Below are positions 52,474 to 60,629 of a stretch of DNA of 64,000 nucleotides, piece by piece. Location of the stretch: positions 124,001-188,000 of the forward strand of contig CALXRI010000004.1 of assembly GCA_944390795.1 (NCBI GenBank), written 5' to 3'. The translations under genes were made by a program, and so were the position numbers. Position 1 is the stretch's first letter; every line of letters begins with the position of its first letter. The notes under the pieces are model-generated. The model had not been told where the DNA came from. It saw only the letters and a program-made list of their open reading frames with translations, and ran no database searches. The stretch comes from an uncultured Victivallales bacterium (lineage in GTDB: Bacteria; Verrucomicrobiota; Lentisphaeria; Victivallales; UBA1829).

Positions 52474-53469
52474 TTATTGATCCATTTTGATGACTTCCTG
52501 CGTCACCCGGATGGATTCGAAGGCGACATTCTTTCCTCCGTAGACCAGCATCCGCAGATACGCCGCGTTGTCCGGCGCAATGAAGTTGCCTTTTCCGGAT
52601 CCGTCCGCCTTTTTGACAAGAACCGTGCCGCCGCAGTTCTTGAGCTGTTTCATGTCTTTGTCAAAAAATATCACCTGGATCCGGGCGCCCTGAAGCGGAT
52701 TCGGGGCAAGTTTCGCCTCGATTACGTAATTCTTTCCCCCCTCGACAGGGACGGGATCGCCGCTGGCCCAGCTTGCGACGTTCAGAGAATACCCTTTTTT
52801 GTCCGGACGCTCCGTCATGCGGATGTTGATTCCGTATCCCGCCTGTCCGAATCCGGAATGGTCGTATTTTCCCAGCTTGAATTCCGGATTGATGTTGAGC
52901 GCGTCCTCCGTGAAGGTTTCCAGTTTCAGGTCGTCAATGAAAACCTTGTTTTCCGGAGACGGATTCTCAAAGCGGATTTTCATCTGCGTCGCACCCGGAG
53001 CGGGATAAAAGACATCGCTGCAGGTCCGGAACTGATTGGAGAGGATCACCTTGTGATAGGGAAACAGAATATGCGGGTTGCAGTATTTCGCCGTTTCGGA
53101 GGAAAACGTCAATCCCCATCCCGGCAGTTTCAGACCTTTGCTGCTCCGGTTGACGTCATAGAAGGCGTTTTCCAGCTGGGGATTTTCCTCCAGGCTGTCG
53201 GGACCGACGGAGCGGGCGCGGAAGGTCAGGCGGTATTTTGTTTTCCTGTCCACCTTCACGGCTTTGAAGATGGCCGAGGATTTCGGGCCGAGTTCCAGAA
53301 GGCGGCCGCTTTCCCCTTCCGGAGCCTTTACCAGAGCCGCGCCGCGGGACATTCCTTCCATTGCGGGGGCCAGCTTGTCCGCACCGTCAAAGTTTTCATT
53401 TAAAATCGTCTCCGCGCAGAGAGGCGACACCGCAATGGCGAGGCATCCGATCATCATTTCCAGTTTCAT
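52474..53469 (-). CDS. Secreted carbohydrate-binding-like protein, partner of DUF4838 protein C
   Basis: 331 aa. Signal peptide MKLEMMIGCLAIAVSPLCAE. An N-terminal ~180-residue beta sandwich (ETILNENFDGADKL, YRLTFRARSVG, KIRFENPSPENKVFIDDLKL) is of the CBM4/9/22 jelly-roll style; a second domain matches the 49270-50040 protein. AAGGAG is 7 nt before the ATG at 53469, whereas the upstream in-frame start has no site. Second gene of the operon, after the pseudopilin. Ligand unknown. Confidence 0.75.
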   Translation of the reverse strand: MKLEMMIGCLAIAVSPLCAETILNENFDGADKLAPAMEGMSRGAALVKAPEGESGRLLELGPKSSAIFKAVKVDRKTKYRLTFRARSVGPDSLEENPQLENAFYDVNRSSKGLKLPGWGLTFSSETAKYCNPHILFPYHKVILSNQFRTCSDVFYPAPGATQMKIRFENPSPENKVFIDDLKLETFTEDALNINPEFKLGKYDHSGFGQAGYGINIRMTERPDKKGYSLNVASWASGDPVPVEGGKNYVIEAKLAPNPLQGARIQVIFFDKDMKQLKNCGGTVLVKKADGSGKGNFIAPDNAAYLRMLVYGGKNVAFESIRVTQEVIKMDQ

Positions 53470-53576
53470 TTCATGGCTCCTTATGCTTTTTTTCAACCAG
53501 GATAAAAAGATTCGCGAATGGGGACGGAGAGGAACCGGTTTCCGCCCGGCGACTGACGGGCGGCATGCGTTTCCCT

Positions 53577-54407
53577 TCAGTTGTTGTCAAATCCCGAGTG
53601 TGTGTTCCTCCACCAGCGGGTATATTCCCTGTTCTGATACCGCAGCGACTCCTCGTAGACTTCCCTGCTTTTCAGGTTGATGACAGAATTGTCCGACAGA
53701 AGGGCGTTCACGCTGAGCTGATGCCTTCCGAAAAAAAGATCGGGATTGTTCGGCGCCTCCACGCCGGTGAGCGGAGGGATGGCGAACAGGCCTCCCAGAC
53801 CGGGAAGGGAAATGCCGGCGGTCTGCGGCTGCTTCGTCGTTTCCGTACAGATATAATTCGGATGTGTCTCGTTCCGGAGGGAATCCATGCTGATGAAGAG
53901 AGACGAGTGCTGCGGAAGGCGCATTGCCTTTCTCGAAAAAGTCATGCTGCGCATGATCGCCGCGTTGCATCCGTAGGCGCCGCCGTACATCGGGCATACG
54001 GTCGTGCTGGTTCCGACGCGCGGCGGGTTCGGGGTGTTCGGACACACCAGCGCCGTGGTGCGCTTGTAATAAGTTTCGTTTTTCAGTCCGAGATACTGTG
54101 CGATTTTCTGATACCATGCCTCTCCAGTGGTGGCATGATTTGTCGGATAATAGTCCTTGTTGTCGTTCAGATACATGCCGAACGCCATCCCCTGCTGGCG
54201 CAGACGGCCGACGCAGTCGATTCTTTTTGCCGTTTCCCTGGCGCGTCCCAGCGCCGGAAGGAGCATGGCGGCCAGAATTGCGATGATGGCAATCACAATC
54301 AGAAGCTCTATCAATGTGAAATTCTTCATCCGTCCGGCAGGACAGTATCCGGGAAACATCTTCCGGGAGTCATCATGTTTTCCGGGGCTGCTGCAATATG
54401 CGGTCAT
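53577..54407 (-). CDS. Pseudopilin, H-x9-D family, with unusually long leader
   Basis: 276 aa from the ATG at 54407, which has an excellent AGGAGG site 8 nt away. The prepilin motif [20 protein letters not shown] begins only at residue 27, so the leader would be about 29 residues instead of the usual <10; the internal ATG at 54329 has no ribosome site. C-terminal signature [14 protein letters not shown] (H-x9-D). Eight cysteines in the globular part suggest disulfides. First gene of an operon that continues with two [carbohydrate-binding + DUF4838] modules; promoter and a palindrome lie upstream. Confidence 0.82.
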   Translation of the reverse strand: MTAYCSSPGKHDDSRKMFPGYCPAGRMKNFTLIELLIVIAIIAILAAMLLPALGRARETAKRIDCVGRLRQQGMAFGMYLNDNKDYYPTNHATTGEAWYQKIAQYLGLKNETYYKRTTALVCPNTPNPPRVGTSTTVCPMYGGAYGCNAAIMRSMTFSRKAMRLPQHSSLFISMDSLRNETHPNYICTETTKQPQTAGISLPGLGGLFAIPPLTGVEAPNNPDLFFGRHQLSVNALLSDNSVINLKSREVYEESLRYQNREYTRWWRNTHSGFDNN

Positions 54408-54436
54408 TCGTTTTTCCTCCTGCGTGTCCGATTGAT

Positions 54437-54452
54437 GCTACTTCGTAGTAGC
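54437..54452. promoter_or_regulatory. Operator-like palindrome GCTACT-TCGT-AGTAGC
   Basis: Perfect 6-bp arms around TCGT, centred about 14 bp downstream of the expected start of the pseudopilin operon transcript. Its position suits a repressor site. No regulator gene is in this operon, so a regulator elsewhere would bind. Confidence 0.5.
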
Positions 54453-54465
54453 TTTATCTGTTTCT

Positions 54466-54493
54466 ATTATAATCGGAATTGAGGAAAATGCAA
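54466..54493 (-). promoter_or_regulatory. Promoter of the pseudopilin-DUF4838 operon
   Basis: Minus-strand TTGCAT (54493-54488) and a perfect TATAAT (54471-54466), 16 bp apart, about 60 bp before the ATG. Confidence 0.65.
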
Positions 54494-54671
54494 TACCGGG
54501 AAAGAAATTTTCCGCGTTTTTTTTTGCAATGCACGGTCAGGAGAAAGAAAAGGGGTGCCGTCGAATCCGTAGGAAGAGTGTGCGCGTTTCAGGGGCGGAT
54601 GATGGGCCGTGAACAGTCATGCCGTTTCCGGAACAGGTCAAGCCCGTTCCCGCGATGCAAGACGCCGGGAA

Positions 54672-54708
54672 CGGATTTTCCCCTGCGCCGCGTGGCAGGG
54701 AAAATCCG
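54672..54708. terminator. Strong hairpin downstream of the LamG-like gene
   Basis: CGGATTTTCCC-C-TGC pairs with GCAGGGAAAATCCG with one bulged C and an 8-nt loop. It lies 46 nt past the LamG-like stop on the minus strand. There is no separate U tract, so it could be a stability hairpin instead. Confidence 0.45.
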
Positions 54709-54753
54709 GAAAACCCCCTGCCGCAGCCTGGCGCTTCAGCTTCTGATTCTGTG

Positions 54754-55560
54754 TCAGAACAGCTGCTTTCTGGCAAGAACACCCCGCACGGCATGGTAAT
54801 ACTCCCGGATGGTGTCTTCATCCAGGGCGGAATCAAACAGAATGAACTCGTCAAAACGCGTTCCGATTCCGATGCTGCGCCCGAATGTGATGCCGCCGGC
54901 TGCTTTCCCTGCGGGAAGCGCCCGTTCCAGGTTTTTCTGCTTCAGAAGTTTCCCGTCCAGATAAAAGGCGACGTTTTTCCCGTTGCAGGATATTGCCGCG
55001 TGATGCCACTCTTCCGGGGAATGATCTCTGCTGAAATCGCCGGTCGCGGCATGATGGAGGTTCACGGAGCCCGGCAGATGATAGGCCTGACAGTAGAGGC
55101 CTGTTTTCTTCTGTCCGCCGATCCGGTTCAGACGGTCCTTGAGGAACATGGAAATCCAGCCGACGCTTTTCTGCGTTCCCGGAGGAAGTTCCCGGGAATG
55201 ATAAAGAAGATTGACTTCCGAACCCGGCGCCGGCGCTCCGTCGGTTTGGAACCAGACGGATACGGTTCCGCCTCCGCCCGGGGCAAGATCGCCTCCGGCA
55301 AGATGCCAGCCGATGGACCCCGGATCGAATGTGATGCAGGATCCCGTCAGTCCGTCCGGCCTGATCGCGGATTTGTTTGTCCGGATCTTCCATTGGCACG
55401 ACGGGTCGCGCAGACTCGCGGGCGTGTCGAAGCCGTTCCGGTAGACAACGTGCCCTTTCAGATTTTCCGGGAGCGGAATTTCCTCCGCGGGAAGAGGAAC
55501 AAGGGAGAGAGAACATGCAAACACGGCAAATGCGCATGAGAGTTTTTTTTCCGGATTCAT
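54754..55560 (-). CDS. Secreted LamG/concanavalin-A-like lectin-domain protein
   Basis: 268 aa with signal peptide (LSCAFAVFACSLSLVPLPAEE). The body has the LamG-type jelly-roll markers: GTVSVWFQTDGAP, EEWHHAAISCNGKNVAFYLDGK and FGRSIGIGTRFDEFILFDSALDEDTIREYY. These domains bind glycans; no catalytic residues are apparent. The ATG overlaps the stop of the 1097-aa protein (ATGA). Last gene of the minus-strand operon that begins at the Gfo/Idh gene. Confidence 0.8.
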   Translation of the reverse strand: MNPEKKLSCAFAVFACSLSLVPLPAEEIPLPENLKGHVVYRNGFDTPASLRDPSCQWKIRTNKSAIRPDGLTGSCITFDPGSIGWHLAGGDLAPGGGGTVSVWFQTDGAPAPGSEVNLLYHSRELPPGTQKSVGWISMFLKDRLNRIGGQKKTGLYCQAYHLPGSVNLHHAATGDFSRDHSPEEWHHAAISCNGKNVAFYLDGKLLKQKNLERALPAGKAAGGITFGRSIGIGTRFDEFILFDSALDEDTIREYYHAVRGVLARKQLF

Positions 55561-58500
55561 TTTTCATTTCTTTCCCTGTTTTTGAATTCCAGCGCGAGAA
55601 CCTCATAGGGGTTCAGCTTCAGCGTGAGGCGGCCGTTTTCCGTGGCGACGGATCCGCCCGTTTCAAAATTCGAGACGCTCCACCCCGCGGGACAGCGGAT
55701 TCCGACGTTCTCCTTTCTCCCGCTGTAGGAGCAGAGTCCGAGCAGCGCCTTTTTCCCCGGAACGCGGTGAATGATCCAGGCGATTTCCCCGTTTCCGACG
55801 GAAAAGTCAGGACATTTCCTTTCATCCCAGTAACGGAAGGTCTCCAGGGCGGGATCGTGCAGATATTGCGCGTGAACGGCCAGGTTGAGGGATTTCAGCG
55901 GTTTTGTCGGGACGAAATTGTAGCGGTCCAGCATATGAACCAGCGTCACTCCGGCGAAGGAGCGCTGAATGTCTTCCCGGTCCGCCAGGGGACCGGCGTC
56001 GTTGCACACAAACGGAGTGACTCCTGCCAGTTCTCCATGGGAGACAATCTGGCAGTAGTCCCGGCTGAAGCGGGTCTGCACCGGTCCCGCCGAGCGTTTC
56101 CATTCCCAGTCCAGCTGATAGGTGGCAAAGGAGAGCAGGGGGAGAATGGACAGGGAGGTCATGTGAGGCAGCGTGACAGGCGCCATGCCTTCCTCGCACA
56201 TCATGACGAAGGCGCGCTTGACCATTTCGCGCATCTGCCAGATACCGGCGGCGGGAACGACGCTTCCGTCCGCCGCGCGGTAGGCGTCGGTCATTTCCGT
56301 ATTGTAGGTGGGAACGATCATCATGTTGTCCCAGTAGATGCCGTTGTTCCGGTACCGGAAACTTTTCCTGTGCCAGTACAGCGAATAGTCGATATAGCTT
56401 TTGCTCGGAATGATGAAAATCTCATTGATGGACGGCACATAGCGCCGGGATTCGAAATCCGCGGCGGTCCACTCGTTCATGAATGTGGGGTATTCATCCA
56501 GTCCGTTGTAAACGGAGCGGTTGTAGTAGAAAATCATGCTTCTGCCGTAACTCGCTCCCCGGACGATTCTGTGGTACACGGTCCGGTTGTATCCTTTCTG
56601 ATAATCCGGCACGTCATAGGCTTTGAAATAACGGTCCGCGATCCGGATCAGGCTGTCGGCCGTTTTTTTGCGTTCCTCCCGCTGCGCCGGGGTCCTGACC
56701 GGTTCCGTATTCGCCTTTGCGAGCGCTTCCCAGAAAATCATTTCGCGTCCGGGGGGATAGACGCAGGCGCAGCAGCCGGGACCGCCGAGCCAGTTGACGT
56801 CCGTGCCGAGCACCGTGTATTTGTTGTCGATCCAGCGTGTCGCCCAGTCCGCCGGACGCGGCTTGACCGGCGCGGCCAGAAGCCCGAAGGAGAGCGTGCG
56901 CGCCTCCGTCACGGCGAGCGGCGCATTGACCAGATGGATGCGGAGGATCAGTTCCCCGCCTTTTCTCTCCACCTCCAGATTCGGCGTGCCGTGTTTCCAT
57001 CCCCAGTTCCGGTCGTTTTCCGCAAAGAAGCAGAGTCCCCGGTGCGCGCTGCCGAGATAGAGGTAGTTGCAGAAGCCCTCCGGCATGTTTTTGACAAGCG
57101 GAACATCCGTCGATTTCCACAGGATTCCGGGACGCTGTTCCAGGCGTTTCAGCCTGATATCGCGCATCATGCCCGCATAGGCGACGGGGATCAGTTCCCC
57201 TTTCAGCGGAATTTCCACTGTCAGACGCTCCACTCTGCCCGGCTGCAGCGTCAGATCGTATTTCAGCGCGCCATCATATTCCCAGCGCCCGGATGCGACG
57301 GCCGAAAAGCCCTTTCCCGTCAGAATCGACGAGGTTCTTACGCAGTCCTCCGCCTTTTCCCGGAAGGAGAGGGAGCCGGAAACCGCCTCCCCGTTGGCGA
57401 GAATGCGGCTTCCCGATGCAAGAAGATCGACTCCTTTGACCGTGATCTGTTCCGGGAGTCCGGTTTCCGCAAGACGATGTTCCCGCAGAACGGTTCCGAT
57501 GGTGCGCCCGCCGACCGTCATCGGCGTGAAAGGCGGATACACTTTGCGCGAGAGTCCGAGTTTGTTGTTTTCCCATTCGAAATGTTTGCGTTCCAGTTCT
57601 TTTTCCAGCGTCGCGCCGTTCATGTCAAAAAGAAGTCTGTATTTCCCGTTCAATTCCGGAACGGTGAATTCCGATATCGCGCCGTCCTTCCCCGGCAGGA
57701 AGTTTTTCCATACCGTCTTTCCGGTCTCCCGTTCCACCAGCGACACCGGAATTTTTTCAGGAATTCTGCCTTTGTAGGAGCGCAGCATGTTTTCAATCCG
57801 GAGTTTCCGCGCATAAGGGTAATGCGCGAACTCGAAATCAAAGGCGCTGACCGGAGCGGATGCAATGACCCAGCGCAGTTTCCGCGGGGGGACCGTCCAG
57901 ACATGCTGAAGAGGAATGAGCTCTTTTCCCGATTCGTCTTTCAGGGAAAGGGAAAGCTTGAAATCCGTGCAGGTGTTTCCCGTCAGTCTGGAGTCGAAAC
58001 GGAGATTTGCCGCTTCCCCCGGATTCAGCTGAAGGTCCTCCTCCTTCCGGGAGTCCGGCATATGGTTGTTGGTCAGCAGAACGGCGAAGCGGAACTTCCG
58101 CCGCGTCTGAGCCGTGTTCCGGACGGCAAGCGTCATGTCGATGTGTTTCAGAAAGGGATCCTTGTTCCAGCGGAATGCGAGAGCGGGATTTTCCCGGGAA
58201 AAGACGATGCGCACGTTTCCTCCGTTGAACTGTCCGGGGATGGAGGAGAAGACAAGCGGACGCATCCAGCTGCGGCAGATGCTGATTCCCCACGGCGATC
58301 CCGCAATTCCGCGCTTGAAAAGCGTCAGGGGAAATTTCACTTCGACTGTCCAGTTTCCGTTCCCTTTCGACTGGCGGAATTCCACCCCGCTCCGGCTCCA
58401 GTCCGGTTTCTCCGCCTTTCCGCGCGGCAGCGCATCGAAATCCGCGTTGCCGGCCGCATTCACCAGCAGATGGTAATTGATTCCCGACGCCGCATCCGGA

Positions 58501-58850
58501 GCGGGATCAACGAAAAACTCCGCAATGTCTTCAAAACAGGCCTGCACCCCCTTGCGCTGTTTGCCTGTGACCAGGCTCCTGTCCTCCGGCAGTTCCGTTT
58601 CCAGCGCAAGATAGAGCGCCTTTCCGTCCGTGCCGATGAAAGCCCTTGCGCGCCGCCATTCCAGAGCGCCTCCGTTATGCTGCCTCACGCCGTCGAAAGA
58701 GAGCGTTTCCTCCCATTCTCCGGGGGAAATCTTTCCGTCCAGCAGCGGCGCTTTCCGCATGACGGGGGCGGAAAAGTTCAGGTTTCCGCCGGCGGCGCAG
58801 AGCGACGCTGCCGCCAGAACGCCCAGAGCGGTCATTGCGATTTTGTTCAT
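55557..58850 (-). CDS. Large secreted protein: CBM9-like N-terminus plus glycoside-hydrolase-like region (GH123/DUF6067-like)
   Basis: 1097 aa with signal peptide (MNKIAMTALGVLAAASLCAAGG). Residues ~25-230 form a CBM9/DOMON-like domain (APLLDGKISPGEWEE, KALYLALETELPE). Middle beta domains follow to ~560. The ~650-1000 region resembles a barrel hydrolase: GTDVNWLGGPGCCACVYPPG, EYPTFMNEWTAADF, NNGIYWDNMMIVPTYNT, then a small C-terminal beta domain. Proteins with this layout in Lentisphaerota are usually labelled glycoside-hydrolase-domain or DUF6067; the activity is not known and I do not assign it. AAAGGA precedes the ATG. Confidence 0.7.
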   Translation of the reverse strand: MNKIAMTALGVLAAASLCAAGGNLNFSAPVMRKAPLLDGKISPGEWEETLSFDGVRQHNGGALEWRRARAFIGTDGKALYLALETELPEDRSLVTGKQRKGVQACFEDIAEFFVDPAPDAASGINYHLLVNAAGNADFDALPRGKAEKPDWSRSGVEFRQSKGNGNWTVEVKFPLTLFKRGIAGSPWGISICRSWMRPLVFSSIPGQFNGGNVRIVFSRENPALAFRWNKDPFLKHIDMTLAVRNTAQTRRKFRFAVLLTNNHMPDSRKEEDLQLNPGEAANLRFDSRLTGNTCTDFKLSLSLKDESGKELIPLQHVWTVPPRKLRWVIASAPVSAFDFEFAHYPYARKLRIENMLRSYKGRIPEKIPVSLVERETGKTVWKNFLPGKDGAISEFTVPELNGKYRLLFDMNGATLEKELERKHFEWENNKLGLSRKVYPPFTPMTVGGRTIGTVLREHRLAETGLPEQITVKGVDLLASGSRILANGEAVSGSLSFREKAEDCVRTSSILTGKGFSAVASGRWEYDGALKYDLTLQPGRVERLTVEIPLKGELIPVAYAGMMRDIRLKRLEQRPGILWKSTDVPLVKNMPEGFCNYLYLGSAHRGLCFFAENDRNWGWKHGTPNLEVERKGGELILRIHLVNAPLAVTEARTLSFGLLAAPVKPRPADWATRWIDNKYTVLGTDVNWLGGPGCCACVYPPGREMIFWEALAKANTEPVRTPAQREERKKTADSLIRIADRYFKAYDVPDYQKGYNRTVYHRIVRGASYGRSMIFYYNRSVYNGLDEYPTFMNEWTAADFESRRYVPSINEIFIIPSKSYIDYSLYWHRKSFRYRNNGIYWDNMMIVPTYNTEMTDAYRAADGSVVPAAGIWQMREMVKRAFVMMCEEGMAPVTLPHMTSLSILPLLSFATYQLDWEWKRSAGPVQTRFSRDYCQIVSHGELAGVTPFVCNDAGPLADREDIQRSFAGVTLVHMLDRYNFVPTKPLKSLNLAVHAQYLHDPALETFRYWDERKCPDFSVGNGEIAWIIHRVPGKKALLGLCSYSGRKENVGIRCPAGWSVSNFETGGSVATENGRLTLKLNPYEVLALEFKNRERNEK

Positions 58851-58870
58851 GAAACATCCTTTCCCTGTTT

Positions 58871-59555
58871 TCATTTTTCACTCCATGGATAACTGGTGAC
58901 AGCGACATTGGTCGGGTAAGCGGGGATGGACCTGCGGGTGCGCGTTTCGGCATGCCCGTCAAAAAAGAAAAAGTTTCCCGTTTCCCTGTGACGGAATGCC
59001 GCGAAGCGGATTTCGTCCGCGGTTTCCAGCGCCTTGTGCCCGAATTTTTTCTGTATCATCCAGGAGTTTGTATTGTTGACGCCGCAGCCGACTTCCCCCC
59101 CCCTGCATCAGGCGGGAGGCGCTTTTCACGTTTCTCCGTCCGCGCGCCGTGGCGGAAACATTGGTTCCTGACGCTCCGTTGAGGGCAATGTCGAAGGCCC
59201 GTCTGCGGATGGTTTCCACCGCCGGACATGCAAGGGATCTCAGTCGGGCGGAACTGCCGTCCTCCAGGAAGTAGTAGATTTTCCGCGTATTGAATATGCC
59301 TGCATTGTTCAGCAGTTCAATCCAGCAGACATAGGTTACGCCGTTATGATACATGTAGGGCATGAAATACGCGTAGGAGTCATAATACTGGGCGCAGAGG
59401 AGCGCCGACTGTTTTACGTTGTTCAGACAGCTCATGGCCCGGGCTTTTTCCCGCGCCGTGCCGAGAGCCGGCAGAAGGAGCGACGCCAGAATGGCAATGA
59501 TCGATATGACAATAAGAAGTTCTATCAGCGTGAATGAATTTCCCCGTTTCATCAT
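58871..59555 (-). pseudogene. Pseudopilin, H-x9-DG family, reading frame broken at a G9 run
   Basis: Starts [20 protein letters not shown] behind AGGAAG. The frame is normal for ~150 codons, then at the run of nine G (plus-strand C 59095-59103) it shifts. The original frame ends without family features at 58959, while the other frame continues GEVGCGVNN and ends with [17 protein letters not shown], the exact H-x9-DG signature, stopping at 58871. With eight G the frame would be continuous (227 aa). Causes could be true mutation, slippage-based switching or an assembly error. It lies between the GntR-type regulator and the 1097-aa protein gene. Confidence 0.75.
59095..59103 (-). repeat. Homopolymer G9 (minus strand) inside the pseudopilin gene
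   Basis: Nine C on the plus strand, at the exact point where the two halves of the pseudopilin change frame. Tracts of this length are prone to slippage in replication and transcription and to sequencing miscounts. Confidence 0.9.
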
Positions 59556-59572
59556 TTTCTTCCTCTCCCGTT

Positions 59573-60586
59573 TCATATTCTGATTTTCTCCGGTTCGATC
59601 ATTGTGAAATTCCGTTCCTTTCCGGAGAGGGCCAGCGCGTTCTTCCACATTTTCGTCAGGTTCAGCGGAACCGATGGAAATTCATGCCCGGGGAAGGAGG
59701 AATAAAGCATATTGAATACGCCCGCCTTCGGCAGGGAGAGCAGAGCCGGACACTCTTTCGCGGCCAGTTCCAGGAGCTTGGCGATATAATAGTCGGAAAC
59801 CGCGAAGAGCGCGTCGGGCATTCCGCGCGCCGCAAGGGATTTCAGGCTTGCGGGTTCCTGCCGGATCTCTTCGAAGGAAAAGGGCAGGAGTTCCTTTCCA
59901 AATGTGAATCCGGAGAGTTTTTTCAGTTCCTCCAGAATCTTCTGGCGGAACGGCATCTGGTATTTGTGCGCGTTGACGAAGAGGATTTTCCGCGCCCTGC
60001 TGCTTTCCCGGAGAAAGCGGAGCCCTTCGGCGTAGACGGCCGCATAATCCGTGATTACCGCGTTCCGAGGAGTTTCATCCCACTCCCAGCGGTTGACGAA
60101 AATATGCGGGATATCTTCCAGAAGGGCATGCACCAGTTCCAGCGGGAACAGCCGCCCTTCCAGATCCAGCAGCACCTTTTCCGGGGAACGTCTGCGGATT
60201 TTGTTCATGACATCGGCAAAATTCACCGGAGTCACCCGGCAGATCATCGGAAGCATTCCGGCCCCTTCCGCTTCCCGGAGAAAAGAGTCGATGTAGTTTT
60301 CGAAATTGTCCGTTTCCATGGAGATGACCAGAACCGCAAGGCGCGAGGGGCCGAATCTGAGCTGCGGATTCACGAAGGTGCCGCTTTTGGGCTTTCTGAT
60401 GATGATCTGCCGGTTTTCGAGAAGATTGCACACTTCGCTGATGACGGTGTCGCTGCACTGGAAACGTTCCGCCATTTCCCGCCGGGAGGCCAGACGGATG
60501 CCGGGCGCCAGCTTCCCGCCGAGAATTTCATCTTCCAGGATCTGGTAGATTTTCTGCTTTTTGCTTGTTTCCGTTACGAGCTTCAC
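59573..60586 (-). CDS. GntR-family regulator with sugar-sensing (LacI/AraR-like) C-terminal domain
   Basis: 337 aa. N-terminal winged [23 protein letters not shown], then [19 protein letters not shown] and GTFVNPQL. The rest is a periplasmic-binding-protein-like sensor ([37 protein letters not shown]). The start is GTG at 60586 with AGGTGA in front; another in-frame GTG at 60595 has no site. Same architecture as the regulator at 457. It lies 42 nt after the Gfo/Idh gene and 17 nt before the pseudopilin. 10-bp tandem repeats upstream of this gene match those in the Gfo/Idh promoter, suggesting autoregulation. Confidence 0.82.
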   Translation of the reverse strand: MKLVTETSKKQKIYQILEDEILGGKLAPGIRLASRREMAERFQCSDTVISEVCNLLENRQIIIRKPKSGTFVNPQLRFGPSRLAVLVISMETDNFENYIDSFLREAEGAGMLPMICRVTPVNFADVMNKIRRRSPEKVLLDLEGRLFPLELVHALLEDIPHIFVNRWEWDETPRNAVITDYAAVYAEGLRFLRESSRARKILFVNAHKYQMPFRQKILEELKKLSGFTFGKELLPFSFEEIRQEPASLKSLAARGMPDALFAVSDYYIAKLLELAAKECPALLSLPKAGVFNMLYSSFPGHEFPSVPLNLTKMWKNALALSGKERNFTMIEPEKIRI

Positions 60587-60609
60587 GGTTTTCACCTGTT
60601 ATTTATTGA

Positions 60610-60629
60610 AACCCAGTTTACACCAGTTT
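60610..60629 (-). repeat. Tandem 10-bp repeat upstream of the regulator (operator candidate, copy 2)
   Basis: Minus strand AAACTGGTGT followed by AAACTGGGTT. The core CTGGTGT/CTGGGTT at 10-bp period matches the repeat in the Gfo/Idh promoter (62020-62039). It lies right before the regulator gene, overlapping the Gfo/Idh stop codon. Confidence 0.5.

Larger units (their letters stand above)
54408..54753. other. 346-bp region between pseudopilin operon and LamG-like gene
   Basis: From the pseudopilin side it holds a palindrome (54437-54452), the promoter (54466-54493), then about 180 bp with no supported feature, and a strong hairpin (54672-54708) that probably ends the upstream LamG-like transcript. 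Confidence 0.5.

Noticed and set aside
55377-58892. 1171-codon open frame on the plus strand opposite the large secreted protein gene
   Set aside because: The minus strand has a signal peptide, ribosome site, recognisable domains and operon overlaps; the plus frame is compositionally odd (Arg/Phe-rich) and has none.
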